This document shows, piece by piece, positions 11,981 to 13,757 of a stretch of DNA of 13,757 bases. The notes below the pieces were generated by a model, which was given only the letters and a program-made list of their open reading frames with translations, made no database searches and was not told the origin of the DNA. The stretch is taken from positions 1 to 13,757 of the forward strand of contig JANOFE010000086.1 in the NCBI GenBank assembly GCA_031413495.1, written 5' to 3'. Position numbers and translations under genes: made by a program. Each line of letters starts with the position of its first letter. The first letter of the stretch is position 1. Origin of the DNA: JACMNW01 sp031413495. GTDB taxonomy: Bacteria; Pseudomonadota; Alphaproteobacteria; Rhodobacterales; Rhodobacteraceae.

Positions 11981-13757
11981 GCGGGCACTTGGCCTACCAT
12001 CGCCGGGCGGGCATCCATGCCGATTTCCTCATAGGACAAAACCGGCGCGCCCAAGCCTTTTGCGCCAATGACCGTGCGCAAAAAACGTCTGCGCAGCGTT
12101 GATGTCACCAGCGCCGGATAGACCCCGTTTTCCGCCGCCCGGTTCAGCCTATCTGCCAAGCCATTGGCAAGTTTACTGAATTGTTCTGGTGGCAAGGCCA
12201 CATCGCGTTGCCCGCGATCGCCGTCTATCTGGAAGGCGGCAAAGGTTTTTTCCCATTCCGGTGCCAACTGGATCAGGGGAATAGTGCCATCATCGCGTTT
12301 TAATTCGGCCACGATCTGGAAACCGAGCCGTTGGCGCACATGTTCGCAGACCGCTTCCGGCGCGCCAAAACCCCGCGCTTCGGCAATGGATTCTAGAATC
12401 AATGGCAGGTTGCGAATGGACACCCGTTCTTCCAGCAGCAATTTCAAGACCGAAAGCAGCAGATCAACCGGCACTTTGTCTGGCACCAATTCATCCAGCA
12501 GGCGACGGTTGGCCTCGGCCCGAACCGGGTCTGACAGGGTGACGAATTCGTCCAGCAACCTGCGCAGGCCGCGCAGGGTAAGAAGCCGCGCAAGATTGGT
12601 TTTCATCACTTCCAACAGATGTGTGGCCAACACTTCTGGCGGCGACACCACAGTTAGACCGGCAAGGGCCGCATCCTCCTGATCATCCGCCCTGATCCAG
12701 CGGGCCGGGGCGCCATAGACGGGTTCTTTCACATCTTCGCCGTCTGGTGCGGATATACCGTCCATCAGCAGGGCCAGAACCCGGTCCGGCACCAGCCGGT
12801 CTCGGACCCGTTCCACCCCTTGCAGGCGAATGCGGTAGTTGCCGGGGGCAAGACCCGCCTCATCGGTCAACCGGATTTCTGGCAGGATCAAACCGAATGC
12901 CGAGGCCACATGCGTGCGCATATTGGCTATTCGCGCCTCCAGCCCGGTTGCAGGATCAAGCACCATCGCCACCAGATTGGGGGCAAATTCGATGTGGATA
13001 TCATCAAAATCCAGAATATCGCCCATCTGGCGCGGGCGTGGGGGTTCGGCCAAAACCGGCGCAGCACCGGGCGGTTTGTGCGCGGCCTGATAGCCAAAAT
13101 AGGCCGCCACCCCCAGCGCGGCCGCCCCCAGCATGAACGGCACGAACGGCATGCCGGGCACAATTGCGAACACCGCCATAAGGGTGGCAACCGTGCCAAG
13201 CGCGCCGGGATAACGGCCAAGCTGAGCAAAAAACGACACGTCCGTTGCGCCCTTTGTGCCGCCGCGCGCCAGCAAAAGCGCCACCGCGACCGAGATGATA
13301 ACCGCCGGAATCTGGCTGACCAAGCCTTCGCCAACGGTTAGAATGGCATAGGTTTCAAAGGCAAGACCAAAGGGCATGTCATGCACGGCGACGCCCATGA
13401 TCAAGCCAACAATAATGTTCAGCGCCGTGATCAGCAAACTGGCCACCGCATCACCCTTGACAAATTTTGACACACCATCAAGTGACCCGAAGAAGTTCGT
13501 CTCGGCCAGTTCCTGTTCACGCCTGCGTTTCGCTTCGGCGTGGTCAATCGCACCCGCGGCCATATCGCTGTCGATGGCAAGTTGTTTGCCCGGCATGCCA
13601 TCAAGCGCAAACCGCGCGCCCACTTCGGCCATGCGGCCCGCGCCTTTGGTGATGACCACAAAATTGACGATCATCAGCACCAGAAAAATCACGACGCCCA
13701 GCAAAACATTGCCGCCCATAATAAAATTGGCAAAGCCTTCGATCACATGGCCCGCGG
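11977..13757 (-). CDS. flhA: Flagellar export gate protein FlhA (partial, N-terminus outside window)
   Basis: The last 592 residues of FlhA; the family is usually about 690-700, so roughly 100 N-terminal residues lie beyond the right edge. The frame stays open to 13757, where it reads AGHVIEGF. FlhA forms a nonameric gate that conducts protons and docks chaperone-substrate complexes. Visible are membrane helices including LLGVVIFLVLMIVNFVVITK, the signature TKGAGRMAEVGARFALDGMP with GKQLAID following, three or four further helices (AVASLLITALNIIVGLIMG, GLVSQIPAVIISVAVALLL, and a Met/Phe/Ala-rich pair), then the cytoplasmic domain from about 225. That domain includes DPATGLEARI, a conserved LLEVMKTNLARLLTLRGLRRLLDE block and a VLSYEEI end. 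An apparent start near 13746 is only an internal GTG. Confidence 0.97.
   Translation of the reverse strand, partial: AGHVIEGFANFIMGGNVLLGVVIFLVLMIVNFVVITKGAGRMAEVGARFALDGMPGKQLAIDSDMAAGAIDHAEAKRRREQELAETNFFGSLDGVSKFVKGDAVASLLITALNIIVGLIMGVAVHDMPFGLAFETYAILTVGEGLVSQIPAVIISVAVALLLARGGTKGATDVSFFAQLGRYPGALGTVATLMAVFAIVPGMPFVPFMLGAAALGVAAYFGYQAAHKPPGAAPVLAEPPRPRQMGDILDFDDIHIEFAPNLVAMVLDPATGLEARIANMRTHVASAFGLILPEIRLTDEAGLAPGNYRIRLQGVERVRDRLVPDRVLALLMDGISAPDGEDVKEPVYGAPARWIRADDQEDAALAGLTVVSPPEVLATHLLEVMKTNLARLLTLRGLRRLLDEFVTLSDPVRAEANRRLLDELVPDKVPVDLLLSVLKLLLEERVSIRNLPLILESIAEARGFGAPEAVCEHVRQRLGFQIVAELKRDDGTIPLIQLAPEWEKTFAAFQIDGDRGQRDVALPPEQFSKLANGLADRLNRAAENGVYPALVTSTLRRRFLRTVIGAKGLGAPVLSYEEIGMDARPAMVGQVPA

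Noticed and set aside
1..13757. Mobile elements, CRISPR, tRNA/rRNA, defence or biosynthetic systems
   Set aside because: I saw no transposase or integrase genes, no regularly spaced long repeats, no RNA-gene sequences and no room for extra genes; almost the whole window is explained by flagellar genes.

Overview
This window is a block of a flagellar gene cluster from an alphaproteobacterium, most probably a member of the Rhodobacterales (Roseobacter/Rhodobacter group). The evidence is the flaF-flbT pair next to a single flagellin, a DUF1217 protein beside fliI, a stand-alone rod-binding FlgJ/CheL-type protein without a muramidase domain, a short FlgA, and the gene order fliI / flgB-flgC-fliE-fliQ-flgF-flgG-flgA-flgH. 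The coding strand is fairly GC-rich with tight packing and many ATGA overlaps. I could not run a database search, so the taxon and family names come from recognising conserved motifs.

Layout, left to right. (1) 1-177: an AT-richer edge with no gene I can defend. (2) 178-775 (+): rod-binding protein (flgJ-like) and a FlgN-type chaperone candidate, overlapping by 8 bases. (3) 776-977: the longest clearly intergenic stretch. It holds a sigma-28-like -10 element and a leader with three evenly spaced GCGC words. (4) 978-3880 (+): flagellin (fliC), a stem-loop, then flaF-flbT-DUF1217. (5) 3909-5231 (-): fliI, the export ATPase, convergent with DUF1217 and divergent from flgB. (6) 5316-9787 (+): flgB, flgC, fliE, fliQ, flgF, flgG, flgA, flgH and a fliL-family gene, closely spaced or overlapping and probably one operon. 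(7) 9784-13757 (-): flhA (5' end cut by the window edge), fliR, flhB and a 110-residue helical protein, each overlapping the next by 4 bases. The two large operons converge with overlapping stop codons, flanked by a perfect 10-bp inverted repeat.

Together the genes encode much of the type III export gate (FlhA, FlhB, FliR, FliQ), its ATPase (FliI), the proximal and distal rod (FliE, FlgB, FlgC, FlgF, FlgG), L-ring assembly (FlgH), P-ring assembly help (FlgA), a FliL-type motor-associated protein, the filament (flagellin) and post-transcriptional control of filament synthesis (FlaF, FlbT). FlgI, FlgD/E/K/L, FliF/G/M/N/P and MotA/B are not in the window and must lie elsewhere.

I found no undescribed accessory system: no mobile element, CRISPR array, RNA gene or defence island. 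The points worth a second look are the 110-residue protein after flhB, which has the size, position and composition expected of a divergent FliJ; the inverted repeat around the convergent stop codons; and the flagellin promoter and leader.
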